48,310 nt of DNA from the NCBI GenBank assembly GCA_015062925.1, contig SUTL01000004.1, forward strand, positions 1 through 48,310. Reading direction: 5' to 3'. This document shows, piece by piece, positions 35,899 to 44,696 of this stretch. How positions within the stretch are numbered: position 1 is the first letter of the stretch; each line of letters begins with the position of its first letter. The notes under the pieces are model-generated. The model was not told the DNA's origin and did no database searches. It was given only the letters and a program-made list of their open reading frames with translations. This DNA is from Methanobrevibacter thaueri. GTDB lineage: Archaea; Methanobacteriota; Methanobacteria; Methanobacteriales; Methanobacteriaceae. A program made the position numbers and the translations under genes.

Positions 35899-37219
35899 AG
35901 CTGGTGAAGCTTGTAATATGCTTAAGGAGCATATTGAAAAGGATAGTGTTATAAGAATTATTTCTCATAATGATGCTGATGGTATATCAGCAGCGGCTGT
36001 TATAGCTAATGCTTTAGCTGAAGAGGATGTTCAGTTTCACACATCATTAATCTCACGTTTAAAGGAAGTTGATGTTAATCAACTTAGAAGTGAGAAATAT
36101 GATTTGTTCATCTTTTCTGATATGGGTAGTTCTTTTATTAAGGAATTCAACACATATAAGCATGATGTTATAGTGGCTGACCACCATCAGGTGGATGATA
36201 CAAGTTGCGAGAGCAATGTCATCCATCTCAACCCTCATTTATTTGATATTGATGGAAGTCGTGACTTATGTGGTGCTGGTGCGGCTTATCTGTGTGTTCG
36301 TGATTTGGATAAGAAGCATTTAGCTTATTTTGCACTTATTGGTGCATTTGGAGATATGCAAGGTCAGAATGGTTTTACTGGTGTTAATAGATTAATATTG
36401 GAGGATGCTTTGGATAGTGGGGTTGTTGAAATTCATGAAGGATTGAAAATTGTATCCAAGGCTTCTGAACCTATTTTTAAATCACTTGCATATACCTTCT
36501 CACCACCATTACCGGGTATTAGTGGAGATCTGGAAGGTTCACAGGAATTTCTGGAAAAAATGAATTTGTCTTATGGTATTAAATTCACTGATCTTGAAGA
36601 TGAAGAGAAGGATCTTTTAAAAGAAGCATTGGTTAATGTTAATCCTGATATTTTCGGTGATTGTTATACTTTACCAAAGGAGAAAGCTATTCTTCAGGAT
36701 TTGGAAGAGTATTCTTATATTCTTGATGCTTGTGGTAAGAATAAAAAGCAGGGGCTTGGTTTAAGTATTGCTCTTGGAGAGCGTCAGTTGGCTTTGGATG
36801 CTGCTTTGAAACTTCAACGCCAATACCGTGACCAGATTGTTAAAGGTTTGGAGTGGATTAAAAAGAATGGTGCTGAACAATTAAATAGTATACAATACTT
36901 ATACTCTGAAGATAAGGTTTTAAAATCTGTTATGGGTACAATTGCAAGTATTGGATTGTCAGTTGAATTATTGGATTCATCAAAACCTGTTATTGGAATG
37001 TCAAGACTTCATAATGATATTAAAATATCCGGCAGAACAACCCGTGAAATGGTTAACCGGGGAGTTAACCTGGGAAAAGCATTGAAAGACTCATCAAATA
37101 ATTTCACAGGAACCGGTGGAGGTCATGATATTGCAGCTGGTGCAATGATACCATTTGATGCGAAAGATAATTTCTTACACTTAGTGGATGAAATGGTTGA
37201 ATATCAATTAAAACAATGA
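35888..37219 (+). CDS. archaeal RecJ-like DHH exonuclease (GAN-type)
   Basis: DHH-superfamily single-strand exonuclease; archaeal versions associate with the replisome as GAN. Motifs: [35 protein letters not shown] (the DHH), HLNPHLF, and the DHHA1 end [13 protein letters not shown]. The frame stays open to 35828 inside rps15, but that N-terminus is unconserved in look. I choose TTG at 35888 (443 residues), giving [15 protein letters not shown], which overlaps rps15 by 11 bases. An ATG at 35918 with GGTGA ten bases upstream is the alternative. Codons shift from T/G-ending to A/C-ending near 37,000. Confidence 0.88.
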   Translation: MLNRAGEACNMLKEHIEKDSVIRIISHNDADGISAAAVIANALAEEDVQFHTSLISRLKEVDVNQLRSEKYDLFIFSDMGSSFIKEFNTYKHDVIVADHHQVDDTSCESNVIHLNPHLFDIDGSRDLCGAGAAYLCVRDLDKKHLAYFALIGAFGDMQGQNGFTGVNRLILEDALDSGVVEIHEGLKIVSKASEPIFKSLAYTFSPPLPGISGDLEGSQEFLEKMNLSYGIKFTDLEDEEKDLLKEALVNVNPDIFGDCYTLPKEKAILQDLEEYSYILDACGKNKKQGLGLSIALGERQLALDAALKLQRQYRDQIVKGLEWIKKNGAEQLNSIQYLYSEDKVLKSVMGTIASIGLSVELLDSSKPVIGMSRLHNDIKISGRTTREMVNRGVNLGKALKDSSNNFTGTGGGHDIAAGAMIPFDAKDNFLHLVDEMVEYQLKQ

Positions 37220-37223
37220 TAAT

Positions 37224-38411
37224 ATGTTTTTAACAAAAAAAGAACAAGCAATGTGTGATGGTGAATACGGTGAAACCATCCGTAAAAGCATGGATATTCT
37301 AGTGGCATTGGGTGATATTTACGGTGCTTCAAAACTTGTTGACATTACATCAGCACAGGTATCTGGAGTATCCTATAAAACAATCGGGGATGCAGGACTT
37401 GAATACCTGGAGGATTTAGCACAAGATGGAAGTGGAAAATCCACTATAAATGCATCACTCAATCCACCTGGAACTGATTTGGATAATTGGAGAGAATTAG
37501 GATTTCCAGAATACTTTGCAATAAAACAGAATGAAATCGTAGATGCATATGCTGAGCTTGGAATTTCAAAAACATGCACCTGTACACCATACCTTGTGGG
37601 TAATGTTCCAAGATTCAGAGATCATGTATCATGGTCAGAATCATCTGCAGTTGCATATGTAAACTCAGTAATAGGTGCCCGTACAAACCGTGAAGGTGGA
37701 CCGGCAGCTCTTGCAGCAGCTATTGTTGGTAAAACTCCATTATATGGTTTTCATCTTGAAGAAAATCGTATGGCAAACCTTATTGTTAATGTTAGCTCTG
37801 AATTAAAAGGAGCGGATTTTGGAGCATTAGGATATATTATAGGTAAAGTAGTTGGTGGAGGAGTACCATATTTCAAATTACAAAACACTCCAAATAATAA
37901 TGATTTAAAAACATTAGGAGCAGCACTTGCATCTTCAGGTTCAGTTGCACTGTACCATGTTGAAAATGTAACTCCCGAATATGATTTAAACCCTACCGGG
38001 GAAATTGAAGATATAATGTTTATATCTGAAAATGAAATTCTTGAAACCCGCCAGCAATTAACAACAACAGATAAAGAAATTGACCTTGTTTGTCTTGGAT
38101 GTCCTCACTCATCACTTGAAGAAATCAAAAACGTAGCAGATATTGTTAAAGGAAAAACAATTAAAAACAAGTTATGGGTTTGTACTTCTGTAAGTGTTAA
38201 AGCAACTGCTGATAGAATGGGTTATACTGAAATTATTGAATCTGCAGGTGGAAATATTGTATGTGACACTTGTATGGTTGTAGCTCCAATTGAAGAAATG
38301 GGTTTTGAAGTTATTGGTGTGAATTCAGCGAAGGCTGCGAATTATGTTCCATCAATGTGTGGACTTGATGTTGTTTACGGCGATGCAGAGGATCTTATTC
38401 AGTTTGAGTAA
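37224..38411 (+). CDS. phosphomevalonate dehydratase large subunit (aconitase X type I)
   Basis: This is a 395-residue product of the AcnX large-subunit family. In archaea, the large and small subunits form phosphomevalonate dehydratase, which makes trans-anhydromevalonate phosphate in the modified mevalonate route to lipid precursors. Matching blocks are [76 protein letters not shown] and the C-terminal [12 protein letters not shown]. Cysteines in CTCTP and CDTC are likely iron-sulfur ligands. The ATG lies 4 bases after the RecJ-like stop. The small subunit (~130 residues) is not next to it. Confidence 0.92.
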   Translation: MFLTKKEQAMCDGEYGETIRKSMDILVALGDIYGASKLVDITSAQVSGVSYKTIGDAGLEYLEDLAQDGSGKSTINASLNPPGTDLDNWRELGFPEYFAIKQNEIVDAYAELGISKTCTCTPYLVGNVPRFRDHVSWSESSAVAYVNSVIGARTNREGGPAALAAAIVGKTPLYGFHLEENRMANLIVNVSSELKGADFGALGYIIGKVVGGGVPYFKLQNTPNNNDLKTLGAALASSGSVALYHVENVTPEYDLNPTGEIEDIMFISENEILETRQQLTTTDKEIDLVCLGCPHSSLEEIKNVADIVKGKTIKNKLWVCTSVSVKATADRMGYTEIIESAGGNIVCDTCMVVAPIEEMGFEVIGVNSAKAANYVPSMCGLDVVYGDAEDLIQFE

Positions 38412-38670
38412 GATTTTCATAATATTTTTTTAAATTAAATTCTTTATAATCTTTTTTGAATTGGTTTTTGTAGTATTTTCATGCTTAATTATTCTATTAT
38501 TATTGTTTTTTTTTAATTATAAGAATTTTTCATTTTTAAATTATTATTTTAATGATATGTCAATATTGTTTTGTGTTTGAAAATTATTTTTTTTTGATTT
38601 TCAAAAAGATTAAATTAAATAACATCCATATATTTATAATAATATTATTTTTTTATTAGGAGCTTTTACT
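38412..38670. other. 259-base intergenic stretch before the Mur ligase pair
   Basis: Very AT-rich, with no gene. It holds a hairpin at 38576-38605, and AGGAG at 38658-38662 serves the next gene. The T-runs right after 38411 may end the upstream transcript. Confidence 0.5.
38576..38605. repeat. inverted repeat TTTGAAAAT ... ATTTTCAAA
   Basis: Nine-base arms with a 12-base T-rich loop, 66 bases ahead of the Mur ligase gene. It could be a transcription terminator or a regulator site. It is A/T-only in much of its length, so chance is possible. Confidence 0.4.
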
Positions 38671-40059
38671 ATGAATTATTTAGTTGTTGGTGCTGGAAAT
38701 GCTAGTAGGCCTGTTGCAAGATTACTTAATTATTTAGGTCATAAAGTTATTATCACTGATTTAAAAGAATTATCTGAGTTCAAACCTATATATCAAACAT
38801 GGTTGCGTAAAATGGAGGGTGAAGGAATTATTTTAGATTTGAAAAACCCTGAACCTACATTGGATGGTATAGAAGCAGTTTACATGCCACCTACATTACC
38901 TGAAGATGCTCCAATTGCTAAATTAATTGCAGATAGTGATGTTAAAGTTTTAACAAACGAAGATTTCTCCCAATTAGTTAATGATTTAGTTCCGGCAGAT
39001 ATTATTGGAATAACCGGTTCAATGGGTAAAACCACCACAACATCACTTATTACAAGTGTTTTTAAAGCTGCAGGTTATAATGTATGGTCATGCTCATCAC
39101 TTGCAAACAACCTAGTATCAGAAACAATAATCGACGGAATAGTTACAGGTAAAGCTGAAAAATGTGATATTGCTGTTTTCGAACTTCCTCATGGAACATT
39201 AGGTCTTTTAAACAGTATTAATATTAAAATTGGTGTATTATCTTATTTAACTCCAGAGCATTTAAATGAATTCGGAGGATCATATGAGAAATATATTAAT
39301 CGTAAATTAATTATTCAGGATATAAGTGAAACATTAATTGCAAATAAAGAATGTTCAAGTCAAACCAACTTATTAAGAGAGGATACTGTTTTCTATAAAA
39401 TGGATGAGGATGCTGATTTCAAAGGAACTCGTAAGGACAATAATTTAACAATTAAATATGATTCAGATGAATTCACCACACCATTTAATATGATGAGTTA
39501 CTTTTTTGAAAATGCAGTTGCAGCTGCCAGTGTAGGTATAAATTATGGTATAAGTAAAGAAGATATTATCCAAGCATTATCTAATTTTAAAGGTTTATCT
39601 GCTCATATGGAGGATTATGGAACTCATAAAGGTAGACAAATAATAATTGATGCTGCATTTCTTCCGGATGGAATTAGAACAACACTTGATTATTTTGAAG
39701 GTGAAAATCTTGTAGTTTTCCTTGATCACTTTGACACTTCATGGGTTCGTGATAAAGCAGAAGTAGGTAGGATTTTCAACGAATATAGTAATGTTAAAGC
39801 AGTGCTTGCAAGTGGTTTTGATGAATCAATTCAGAAAGTTGAAATACATATTGCATATGAGATTTTAGATGCAATAACTAATGATAATATTATTAAAGTT
39901 GCAACTGATACTCTTGAAGAGGCTGCAGCATTATCATTTAAATATTCTGAACCTGGAGATATTATATTGCACATGGGACCTCTCATATCATTTGACCGTG
40001 TTAATATTTTAAATAAAATCAAAAAAGGCCTTAAGGAAGGGTGTGAAAAATATGTATAA
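38671..40059 (+). CDS. Mur ligase-like enzyme (candidate pseudomurein peptide ligase), first of pair
   Basis: This is a 462-residue product; AGGAG precedes the ATG. The N-terminal Rossmann-like part is NYLVVGAGNASRPVARLLNY. The central ATPase has GITGSMGKTTT (113-123), VFELPHGTLGLL and YLTPEHLNEFGGSYEKYIN with the carbamylated-Lys-type region; the C-terminal domain ends with GDIILHMGPL. These ADP-forming amide ligases build peptide bridges. In Methanobacteriales, homologous genes are linked to pseudomurein (the Mur-alpha to -delta / pMurC-pMurE set); I cannot say which member this is. The following gene is a second Mur ligase overlapping its end. Confidence 0.85.
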   Translation: MNYLVVGAGNASRPVARLLNYLGHKVIITDLKELSEFKPIYQTWLRKMEGEGIILDLKNPEPTLDGIEAVYMPPTLPEDAPIAKLIADSDVKVLTNEDFSQLVNDLVPADIIGITGSMGKTTTTSLITSVFKAAGYNVWSCSSLANNLVSETIIDGIVTGKAEKCDIAVFELPHGTLGLLNSINIKIGVLSYLTPEHLNEFGGSYEKYINRKLIIQDISETLIANKECSSQTNLLREDTVFYKMDEDADFKGTRKDNNLTIKYDSDEFTTPFNMMSYFFENAVAAASVGINYGISKEDIIQALSNFKGLSAHMEDYGTHKGRQIIIDAAFLPDGIRTTLDYFEGENLVVFLDHFDTSWVRDKAEVGRIFNEYSNVKAVLASGFDESIQKVEIHIAYEILDAITNDNIIKVATDTLEEAAALSFKYSEPGDIILHMGPLISFDRVNILNKIKKGLKEGCEKYV

Positions 40060-41560
40060 AAACAAAACCTTTGGGGTTATTGGTGTTTGCGGTGCTAATG
40101 GTAATTTAATTGCAAGAGTTTTGAAACAAAGAGGATATGATGTTATTGGCACTGATTTAGCTTTTAAAAAGGATTGTAGGTTTGCTAAATCTCTTGAGGG
40201 TTATGATATTGATGTTTATTATGGCAGTACTCCTGAAACTTTTTTTGAAAGAGCAGATTATATTATTCCTCCTTTAAGTTTACCTGAGGATGTTCCAATT
40301 CTTAAAGAATGTGATAAGCCGATTCTTGGTTTGTTGGAGGTTATTGATTTAATAAAACCTGAAAAACCTGTTTTCGGAATAACCGGTACTAATGGTAAAA
40401 CCACCACTACCACTTTACTTAAAAAAATTGCTTATGATAATGGGATTAAACCATGTGAACATGATCTTGAAGGAATGCAGGGTAATGCTGAGTTCATCCC
40501 TATATTGCAGTCCAGGTTGGATGGTGATGTTGGTATTCTTGAAGTAGGTACTTTTGGTGTTCCGGGTACTATTGAAAGGATTGTTAAACATACTGAAATG
40601 TCCGGTGGAATAATAACTAATATAACTCCTGATCATTTAAATGATCTTGGAAGTTTCATGGATTATGCTAATGTTAAAGCTGAATTTATAAAAGAAATGG
40701 GTTTGGGTCAGTTAATTGTTAATGGTCAGGATCCAACTATTACTGGGCTTTTACGTGAACTTGATTTTAAAGGTGAAGTTATTACTTTTGGTGTTGATGA
40801 ATTACCTGATTCTGTGGGTATGAAGGAGTGTGTTTGTGGTCGTGATATTGCTGTTAAGGAGATTATTTCCGGTTGCGGTTATTATTTCTGTCAGTGTGGT
40901 GTTACTACTCCGCAGGTGGATTATATTGCAACTAATGTTGATTTGGCTAATCGTACTTTTGATTTGCACACTCCAACTGAGAAAATCACTGTTAAAATGG
41001 GTGTTGATGGACTTCACAATGTTTATAATTTAACTGGAGTTATTATTGCCGCTCATACTTTCCTCGGATTATCATATGATAAAATTTTACCAACTATTGC
41101 CAGTTTCACTGGTGTTAGTGGAAGAATGGAGGAAGTTGGTGAGGTTAAAGGTAAGGATGTTTATGTTGATTATGCTCATAATCCGGCAGGTGTTGAAACT
41201 GTTCTTAAGGAGTTTAAAAAATTATTTGGGGATTTCACAACTGTAATAACGATTTCATCTGAATCTGGTTATGCCGGTGATATTGATATATTTAATAGTG
41301 TTTTGAAATTCTCTAAATTTATTGTACCTGCTTCTGTTGCTTCACAGAAAATAGCTTTGGAGAAGTTGAAGGATAATCCTAAGTTGAATGATAGGATTTT
41401 TTTAAATCATGTGGATGATTTTGAAAAAACCGGTACTCTTGGTGCTTCTGAGGATGAGGTTCGTGATGGTTTAAGGAAAGCTTTGAATCTTGACTGTGAG
41501 ATGGTTATTGCTATTGGTGAAGCGGCTACTAAATTTAAGGATTTGGTTTTTGAATTATAA
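40052..41560 (+). CDS. Mur ligase-like enzyme (MurE-like) with cysteine cluster, second of pair
   Basis: This is a 502-residue product counted from the ATG at 40052, which has GGAAGGGTG just upstream; a GTG at 40043 is the alternative. Walker A TGTNGKTTT (111-119), NITPDHLNDLGSFMDY, and the C-terminal VSGRMEEVG and VDYAHNPAGVE blocks are MurE/MurD-like. Residues ~259-285 hold a CVCG...CGYYFCQCG cluster that looks like a zinc ribbon, as in MurT-type ligases. It overlaps the first ligase by 8 bases, so the pair is one transcript. A role in pseudomurein peptide assembly is inferred from family and organism. Confidence 0.87.
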   Translation: MYKNKTFGVIGVCGANGNLIARVLKQRGYDVIGTDLAFKKDCRFAKSLEGYDIDVYYGSTPETFFERADYIIPPLSLPEDVPILKECDKPILGLLEVIDLIKPEKPVFGITGTNGKTTTTTLLKKIAYDNGIKPCEHDLEGMQGNAEFIPILQSRLDGDVGILEVGTFGVPGTIERIVKHTEMSGGIITNITPDHLNDLGSFMDYANVKAEFIKEMGLGQLIVNGQDPTITGLLRELDFKGEVITFGVDELPDSVGMKECVCGRDIAVKEIISGCGYYFCQCGVTTPQVDYIATNVDLANRTFDLHTPTEKITVKMGVDGLHNVYNLTGVIIAAHTFLGLSYDKILPTIASFTGVSGRMEEVGEVKGKDVYVDYAHNPAGVETVLKEFKKLFGDFTTVITISSESGYAGDIDIFNSVLKFSKFIVPASVASQKIALEKLKDNPKLNDRIFLNHVDDFEKTGTLGASEDEVRDGLRKALNLDCEMVIAIGEAATKFKDLVFEL

Positions 41561-41620
41561 TCTGCAGTTTTCAAATGCTCTCTTAATCTTTTAATATTAC
41601 TTATAATTAAATATGTTATT

Positions 41621-43939
41621 ATGGCTAACTACATTAATCACCCACTATTAAAAAAAGATGCAATAGAATCCAGATTGTATCAGCAAATCATTGCAGGAGA
41701 TGTTCTTAAAAAAGGAAATACAATGGTTGTTGCACCAACTGCATTAGGTAAAACAATAGTAGCGATTCTTGTAGCAGCAGACAGATTAAATAAAATCAAA
41801 AACTCAAAAATACTAATACTATCACCTTCCAAACCATTAGCAATACAACACGAAGAAAGCTTCAAAGAATTCATCACCCTACCATGCACATCACTTACAG
41901 GAGCAATCAACCCTGATGAGAGAACTAAACGATGGGAAGAATCAAGAATAATATCTGCAACACCACAAACAGTAGAATCTGATTTATTAAATGGAAGATA
42001 TGATTTAAGTAATGTTTCACTAATTGTATTTGATGAATGCCATCATGGAGTAGGATCATACTCATACGTATACCTGGCATCAAGATACGTTCAGGAATCA
42101 AAATCCAATCTGATACTGGCACTAACAGCATCACCAGGGTCTGATAAATTCAAAATCAAAGAAGTATGTGAAAACCTCTACATTCAAAACATCACAGTTA
42201 AAACAGAAGATGATGCTGATGTAAAACCATACTTCAACCCGGTGAATATAGATTGGATTAAAGTTAAAATGAGCACTGAACTGGCAAAAATCAAAGAATA
42301 CATTGATAAAGCCCTTAAAGTAAGACTTAAAGCATTGAAAAATATGGGTGTTATTAAAACAGTTTCAGTGACAAAAGTTGATATTCTAAAAGCCCGTGGT
42401 AGAGTTCAAGGTGAAATTGCACGTTCAACAAAACCTGATAAAGAATTATTCCATGCAATATCCATATTAACCGCTGTTATTAATGTTCAGCATGCTCAGG
42501 AACTAATAGAAACACAAGGAATTCAAACATTCAATAAATATATTGACAGATTACGTAAAAAACAAACTAAAGCTGCTAAATCATTAATGTGGGATGATAA
42601 TTTTTCACGTGCAGTGAAAATGGCTCGTGAAGCTGAAAAACATGGATGGGAACATCCGAAATTACGTGAAATCACAAAAATCCTTAAACAGGAACTGGGG
42701 GATAATGGTCAAACTAAACTGTCAACATCACGTTTTGAAGATAAAAATGATGAAACAACATCTAAGGTTATAGTGTTCACACAATATCGTGATACTTTAG
42801 AAATGATACATCAGAAACTTGAAAAAGAAGGAATTAAATCTGCTAAATTCTTCGGTCAAGCATCTAAAGATGGTGAGAAAGGTTTAACTCAAAAACAGCA
42901 AAAAGCTATTATTAAATCTTTTAGAATGGGTGAGTATGATGTTTTATTATCCACTAGTGTGGCTGAGGAGGGAATTGATATTCCTGCTGTGGATTTGGTT
43001 GTTTTATATGAACCTGTGCCTTCTGAAGTTCGTATGATTCAGAGAAGAGGTAGGACTGGTCGTAAAAGAACTGGTCGTGTTAAAGTTTTAATTACTGAGG
43101 GTACTCGTGATGAGGGTTATTACTGGTCCAGTATTAGAAAAGAGAATCGTATGAAGAATCAGTTGATTGATCCTGAGGTTTTAGATGAGTTGAATGCTTC
43201 TGCTAAAGAAAGAATGGAGAATCAGAGTAAGGTTAAGGTTCTTGATAAACCTAAGGTTGAGAATAATTTTCCTGTTGTTTATGCTGATACTCGTGAGGGT
43301 AATTCAAAAGTTATCAGGCATTTAACTGAAATGGAGCTTGATGTTAAGGTTAAAGCAATGGCTGTGGCTGATTATCAGGTTAGTGATGAGGTGGCTATTG
43401 AGAGAAAAACTACTAAGGATTTTGTTGATTCTATTGTGGATAAGAGGTTGTTTAAGCAGGCTAAGGATTTGGCTGAGGAGTTTAAACATCCTGTTCTGAT
43501 TCTTGAGGGTGATGATTTGTATACTGGTATGATTAATCCTAATGCGATTCGTGGTACTATGGCTTCTATTGCAGTTGATTTTGGTATTAGTATTATTCCA
43601 ACCAGGAATGCTCAGGATACTGCGGCTATGATTAAAAGATTTGCTGTTCGTGAGCAGAAGGGTGAGAGAGCTCCTATTCAGGTTCGTACTGATAAGAAGC
43701 CTTTGAGTTTATTGGAGCAGCAATTGTTTATTGTTGAGTCTTTACCTAATATTGGCCCTGTTAATGCTAAGAATTTGTTGAAGCATTTTGGTAGTGTGGC
43801 TGGTATTGTTAATGCTTCTGAAAGTGAGCTTCAGGAGGTTGAGGGTATTGGTGAGAAAACGGCGAAGGATATTAGGCGGGTTATTGAGTCTAAGTATCTT
43901 TATTTTGAAAAAGAGGTTAAGGAGAAGAGGTTGCTTTAG
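41621..43939 (+). CDS. hef: Hef helicase-nuclease (FANCM/XPF-like)
   Basis: This is a 772-residue product acting on stalled forks. Helicase: APTALGKT (38-45), DECHH (138-142), LALTASPGSDK, and the C-terminal half with VFTQYRD, LLSTSVAEEGIDIP and IQRRGRTGR. Nuclease: ADTREG (~555) and ERKTTKDF (~593), the ERKxxxD motif of XPF, then a helix-hairpin-helix pair (SLPNIGPVNAKNLLKHFGSV, EVEGIGEKTAKDI). All parts intact. Codon style flips near 42,900: A/C-ending before, T/G-ending after. The stop overlaps the convergent isomerase-like gene by 4 bases. Confidence 0.96.
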   Translation: MANYINHPLLKKDAIESRLYQQIIAGDVLKKGNTMVVAPTALGKTIVAILVAADRLNKIKNSKILILSPSKPLAIQHEESFKEFITLPCTSLTGAINPDERTKRWEESRIISATPQTVESDLLNGRYDLSNVSLIVFDECHHGVGSYSYVYLASRYVQESKSNLILALTASPGSDKFKIKEVCENLYIQNITVKTEDDADVKPYFNPVNIDWIKVKMSTELAKIKEYIDKALKVRLKALKNMGVIKTVSVTKVDILKARGRVQGEIARSTKPDKELFHAISILTAVINVQHAQELIETQGIQTFNKYIDRLRKKQTKAAKSLMWDDNFSRAVKMAREAEKHGWEHPKLREITKILKQELGDNGQTKLSTSRFEDKNDETTSKVIVFTQYRDTLEMIHQKLEKEGIKSAKFFGQASKDGEKGLTQKQQKAIIKSFRMGEYDVLLSTSVAEEGIDIPAVDLVVLYEPVPSEVRMIQRRGRTGRKRTGRVKVLITEGTRDEGYYWSSIRKENRMKNQLIDPEVLDELNASAKERMENQSKVKVLDKPKVENNFPVVYADTREGNSKVIRHLTEMELDVKVKAMAVADYQVSDEVAIERKTTKDFVDSIVDKRLFKQAKDLAEEFKHPVLILEGDDLYTGMINPNAIRGTMASIAVDFGISIIPTRNAQDTAAMIKRFAVREQKGERAPIQVRTDKKPLSLLEQQLFIVESLPNIGPVNAKNLLKHFGSVAGIVNASESELQEVEGIGEKTAKDIRRVIESKYLYFEKEVKEKRLL

Positions 43940-44691
43940 ATTTTGAAGTTTTTCTTAAGGTATTTGTAACTTTTTTCAACTGAATCCAAATCATTTACTT
44001 CGATGATGTAGATGCCTTTATACTTTTTATCTTCTAATGTGTTAATGATATATTTTAAATCAATATTGCCTTCACCAAATGCAAGGTGTGAGTCATCATC
44101 ACCTGAATTATCATGCAGATGTATGTGTTTAATTGAGTCAAATATCATCTCGTCTGGAGAGTATTTCATATGATGAGCATGACCAACATCCAAAGTCATA
44201 CCCATATCCAAACCAACAAGAAAACTGTTCAAATCACCAACATCCTTATAAATCATAGCATCAAAATCGGGCATATTCTCAACAGTCACCAGCACACCAG
44301 CATCATCACCATACTTTTTAATTTCCCTAATTGACTCATTAGCATAATTATAAACGTCACTAAGGAAATATTTGCTTGCAAGAAAAGAAGCAAGTCCCGG
44401 ATGAACAACAACAGCTTCACCATCAATTTCACAGGCAAAATCAATGGAATCCTTAATCTGACCAACAGAATTAACTCTACTTTTCTCCTGCAGAGAAGCA
44501 ATATTAACATCCATAAACGGTGAATGAATACTATATTTGAGATTATAACTTTCCAAAACATCCTTCACAGGATATTCAGTTGGAAACTGATGAACCAGTT
44601 CAGCATATTCAATACCAAGGGTTTCAATAAAATCCAATGTTTCTTCCAATCCATTCTCAAGTCCAGCTAATGTTGACGCTCCAATTTTCAT
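43936..44691 (-). CDS. sugar phosphate isomerase/epimerase-like TIM-barrel protein
   Basis: This is a 251-residue product of the xylose-isomerase-like / AP endonuclease 2 superfamily. MKIGASTLAG at the start, YSIHSPFMDVNIAS, AVVVHPGL, VTVENMPDF, LDVGHAHH, HIHLHDNSGDDDSHLAFGEG and YIIEVND give the metal-binding His/Glu/Asp set. The substrate is unknown; a sugar isomerase and a DNA AP-site nuclease are both possible. I choose the ATG at 44691 with GTGAT upstream; a GTG at 44700 overlaps the previous stop as GTGA. It follows the PIN-KH ATPase gene on the same transcript. Confidence 0.85.
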   Translation of the reverse strand: MKIGASTLAGLENGLEETLDFIETLGIEYAELVHQFPTEYPVKDVLESYNLKYSIHSPFMDVNIASLQEKSRVNSVGQIKDSIDFACEIDGEAVVVHPGLASFLASKYFLSDVYNYANESIREIKKYGDDAGVLVTVENMPDFDAMIYKDVGDLNSFLVGLDMGMTLDVGHAHHMKYSPDEMIFDSIKHIHLHDNSGDDDSHLAFGEGNIDLKYIINTLEDKKYKGIYIIEVNDLDSVEKSYKYLKKNFKI

Positions 44692-44696
44692 AAATA

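Noticed and set aside
38671-40059. Coenzyme F430 synthetase (CfbE) as identity of the first Mur ligase
   Set aside because: CfbE proteins as I recall them begin with a different N-terminal pattern and are usually with other cfb genes. Here the partner is a second Mur ligase, so a cell-wall role fits better.
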